NCBI RefSeq assembly: GCF_902829255.1
Contig: NZ_CADEPK010000021.1
Coordinates: forward strand, 1-64,000
Source of the DNA: Metabacillus niabensis
Lineage (GTDB): Bacteria > Bacillota > Bacilli > Bacillales > Bacillaceae
Reading direction: 5' to 3'
DNA length: 64,000 nucleotides
Positions 62,101 through 64,000 of the stretch are shown here, piece after piece; the stretch's first letter is position 1; every line of letters starts with the position of its first letter. The position numbers and the translations under genes were made by a program. The notes beneath the pieces are model-generated. The model did no database searches. It was not told the origin of the DNA and saw nothing but the letters and a program-made list of their open reading frames with translations.

Positions 62101-63310
62101 CAAAAATGGACGATACGGAGAATTTGGTGGTAGATTTGTTCCGGAAACATTAATGAGTCCTTTAGCAGAAATTGAAAAAGCACATAATGAAGCTATGAAA
62201 GACCCATCTTTTATGGAAGAATATCATTATTTATTAAAAGAATATTCTGGTAGGCCAACGACAGTAACCTATGCAGAAAATGTTACGAAAAAACTCGGTG
62301 GAGCAAAAATTTACTTAAAACGCGAGGATTTAAATCATACAGGTGCCCATAAAATTAACAATGCGATAGGTCAAGCTTTGTTGGCAAAAAGAATGGGGAA
62401 AACGAAAGTTATTGCAGAAACAGGTGCGGGTCAGCATGGTGTAGCAACAGCAACTGTCGCAGCAAAGTTCGGAATGGAATGCAAGGTGTTTATGGGGGAG
62501 GAAGATGTAAAACGCCAACAATTAAATGTATTTCGGATGCAGCTTTTAGGTGCAGAAGTAATCCCTGTTACGAGTGGAAATAAAACATTAAAAGATGCAA
62601 CAAATGAAGCGATGCGGTACTGGGTACAGCATTGTGAGGATCATTTTTATATTATTGGCTCTGTCGTTGGTCCACATCCATATCCACACATTGTTCGAGA
62701 ATTCCAGCGAGTCATTGGTGATGAGGCAAAACGCCAATTTCAAGAAATTGAAGGTACGTTACCTACTAAAGTAATGGCATGTGTAGGTGGTGGAAGCAAT
62801 GCAATTGGAATGTTTGCAGCTTTTATTAATGAGGATGTAGACTTGGTTGCAGTTGAAGCAGCCGGTTTGGGCGTAGATACTGATATGCATGCAGCAACGA
62901 TTACAAAAGGAACAAAAGGTGTCTTACATGGATCGATGACATATTTATTACAAGATGAATATGGTCAAGTTATTGAACCTTACTCAATTTCAGCAGGGCT
63001 TGATTATCCTGGAATTGGTCCAGAGCATGCTCATTTATCTTCGATCGGAAGAGTGAAATATGAATATGCTACTGATAAACAAGCGTTGAATGCCCTTGAA
63101 TTATTAGCTAAAGAAGAAGGGATATTAGCAGCTATTGAGTCTGCACATGCATTATCGTCCGCTTTCGAACATGCAAAACATATGTCTAGTGAAGAAAGCA
63201 TCTTAATCTGCCTTTCAGGTCGAGGGGATAAAGATGTTCATACTTTAATGTCTCATTTTACGGAGGAAGAACAAAATGAAAACACTCTTCAAACAACCGT
63301 TACAAAATAA
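62084..63310 (+). CDS. trpB: Tryptophan synthase beta chain
   Basis: Condenses indole and serine using PLP. 408 residues. [19 protein letters not shown] contains the PLP lysine, [12 protein letters not shown] and [10 protein letters not shown] are the phosphate and substrate loops. AAAGGATGTTACAGC precedes the ATG. It overlaps trpA by 35 bases. Confidence 0.97.
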   Translation: MSTYPDKNGRYGEFGGRFVPETLMSPLAEIEKAHNEAMKDPSFMEEYHYLLKEYSGRPTTVTYAENVTKKLGGAKIYLKREDLNHTGAHKINNAIGQALLAKRMGKTKVIAETGAGQHGVATATVAAKFGMECKVFMGEEDVKRQQLNVFRMQLLGAEVIPVTSGNKTLKDATNEAMRYWVQHCEDHFYIIGSVVGPHPYPHIVREFQRVIGDEAKRQFQEIEGTLPTKVMACVGGGSNAIGMFAAFINEDVDLVAVEAAGLGVDTDMHAATITKGTKGVLHGSMTYLLQDEYGQVIEPYSISAGLDYPGIGPEHAHLSSIGRVKYEYATDKQALNALELLAKEEGILAAIESAHALSSAFEHAKHMSSEESILICLSGRGDKDVHTLMSHFTEEEQNENTLQTTVTK

Positions 63311-64000
63311 ATTATTTATTCCATTTATTACAGCTGGTGATCCGGATTCAGAAACGACGATTAGTTTGGCAGTTGCCTTACAAGATGCTGGTGCCTCTGC
63401 AATAGAGCTTGGTATTCCATACTCTGATCCAGTAGCAGACGGGCCAGTAATACAAAAGGCATCTAGCCGTGCATTGAAAAATGGGATGAATATTGTAAAA
63501 GCGATGAAACTTGTCCCTGAAATGAGGAAAAAAGGCTTAAATATTCCGATTATTCTATTTACGTATTACAATCCTGTGTTACAATTAGAAGAGGAATCCT
63601 TTTTCGCTTTACTGCGAGAAAATACAATCGATGGATTACTGATCCCGGATATTCCTTTTGAAGAAAGCGCTGAGTTACGAGCAAAATGTAAGGAGCATTC
63701 CATATCCTTTATTTCATTAGTTGCTCCGACTTCCTCAAGTCGTATTAAAATGATCGCAGAAAATGCTGAAGGATTTATTTATTGTGTTTCTTCTTTAGGT
63801 GTAACTGGTGTTCGCAATACGTTTGATAGCTCTATTACTGATTTTTTAGAAGAAGTTAAGAGGTATAGCAACGTACCGGTCGTTGTTGGGTTTGGAGTAT
63901 CAACAAAAGAACAAGTTGAACAATTTGGAAGTATATGTGATGGTGTTGTTGTTGGTAGTGCATTAGTTCGTGAAATTGAAAGGCTCCAACCTTCGTTATT
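63276..64000 (+). CDS. trpA: Tryptophan synthase alpha chain (runs off the window)
   Basis: ATG 63276 follows CGGAGGAAG. 241 codons are seen before the window ends, of about 260 expected. [32 protein letters not shown] (catalytic Glu and Asp), [13 protein letters not shown] and [12 protein letters not shown] are all in place. It splits indole-glycerol phosphate to indole. The frame is open to position 64000, so the C-terminal end lies outside. Confidence 0.95.
   Translation, partial: MKTLFKQPLQNKLFIPFITAGDPDSETTISLAVALQDAGASAIELGIPYSDPVADGPVIQKASSRALKNGMNIVKAMKLVPEMRKKGLNIPIILFTYYNPVLQLEEESFFALLRENTIDGLLIPDIPFEESAELRAKCKEHSISFISLVAPTSSSRIKMIAENAEGFIYCVSSLGVTGVRNTFDSSITDFLEEVKRYSNVPVVVGFGVSTKEQVEQFGSICDGVVVGSALVREIERLQPSL

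Overview
The window is from a low-GC, spore-forming member of the Bacillaceae. This rests on the block sdhCAB-gerE-ysmB-racE-gerM-rph-ysnA-ysnB (1-9.1 kb), which keeps the Bacillus subtilis order except that no ysmA was found, on sporulation genes (gerE, gerM, prkA, yhbH), on strong AGGAGG-type ribosome binding sites, on T-tailed terminators and on frequent GTG/TTG starts.

Layout. 0-9.4 kb: succinate dehydrogenase, spore-coat regulator GerE, glutamate racemase, GerM, RNase PH, XTP pyrophosphatase, a phosphoesterase and tRNA-Arg(UCU). 9.4-21.6 kb: accessory genes, namely an alpha/beta hydrolase, a quinone/NAD(P)H oxidoreductase with a divergent HxlR regulator, UppP, a LacI regulator, a HAD phosphatase, a eukaryote-type HisA, a DinB-like protein, a MarR-MFS-hydroxyacyl-CoA dehydrogenase operon, and flavin-binding and GyrI-like proteins. 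22-29 kb: a sugar ABC importer (two permeases and a binding lipoprotein, no ATPase) followed by a YesM/YesN-type two-component pair. 29-38 kb: manA, tRNA-Gly(UCC), a B3/4-domain protein, queG, an amidase-domain protein, trmL, prkA and yhbH. 38.9-51.8 kb: an exopolysaccharide region. 52-55 kb: a CNNM-type membrane protein, an aldo/keto reductase and a ribbon-helix-helix protein. 55.4-58.4 kb: a Fur-boxed FecCD-type siderophore importer (two permeases and ATPase, no binding protein). 58.5-64 kb: the trp operon with a 5'-truncated trpE, then trpDCFB and trpA running off the end.

The most interesting region is a Gram-positive Pel cluster (pelD, pelE, deacetylase pelA, pelF, pelG). Its first gene fuses an NDP-sugar epimerase to a PelD-like membrane receptor that keeps an RxxD motif beside a destroyed GGDEF site. 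The cluster continues into a CotH-kinase / VTC-domain / DUF4956 trio and meets a convergent, membrane-anchored GH114-like polygalactosaminidase and an orphan response regulator with a BTAD domain. I infer one envelope programme: make the UDP-amino sugar precursor, polymerise under c-di-GMP control, deacetylate, export, trim, and perhaps modify with phosphate chemistry.

Other notable items are a TTGACT-N17-CATAAT promoter inside the surviving trpE frame; five copies of a roughly 130-200 bp dispersed repeat; GGGGACAGTCCCC-type inverted repeats flanking the gap in the sugar operon; a 21-bp tandem repeat that encodes heptads on the minus strand; a predicted sigma-K promoter for gerE and sigma-E promoter for prkA; three Fur boxes; and several tiny membrane-protein genes. 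All functions are assigned by reading motifs and recalling families; no database search was run.
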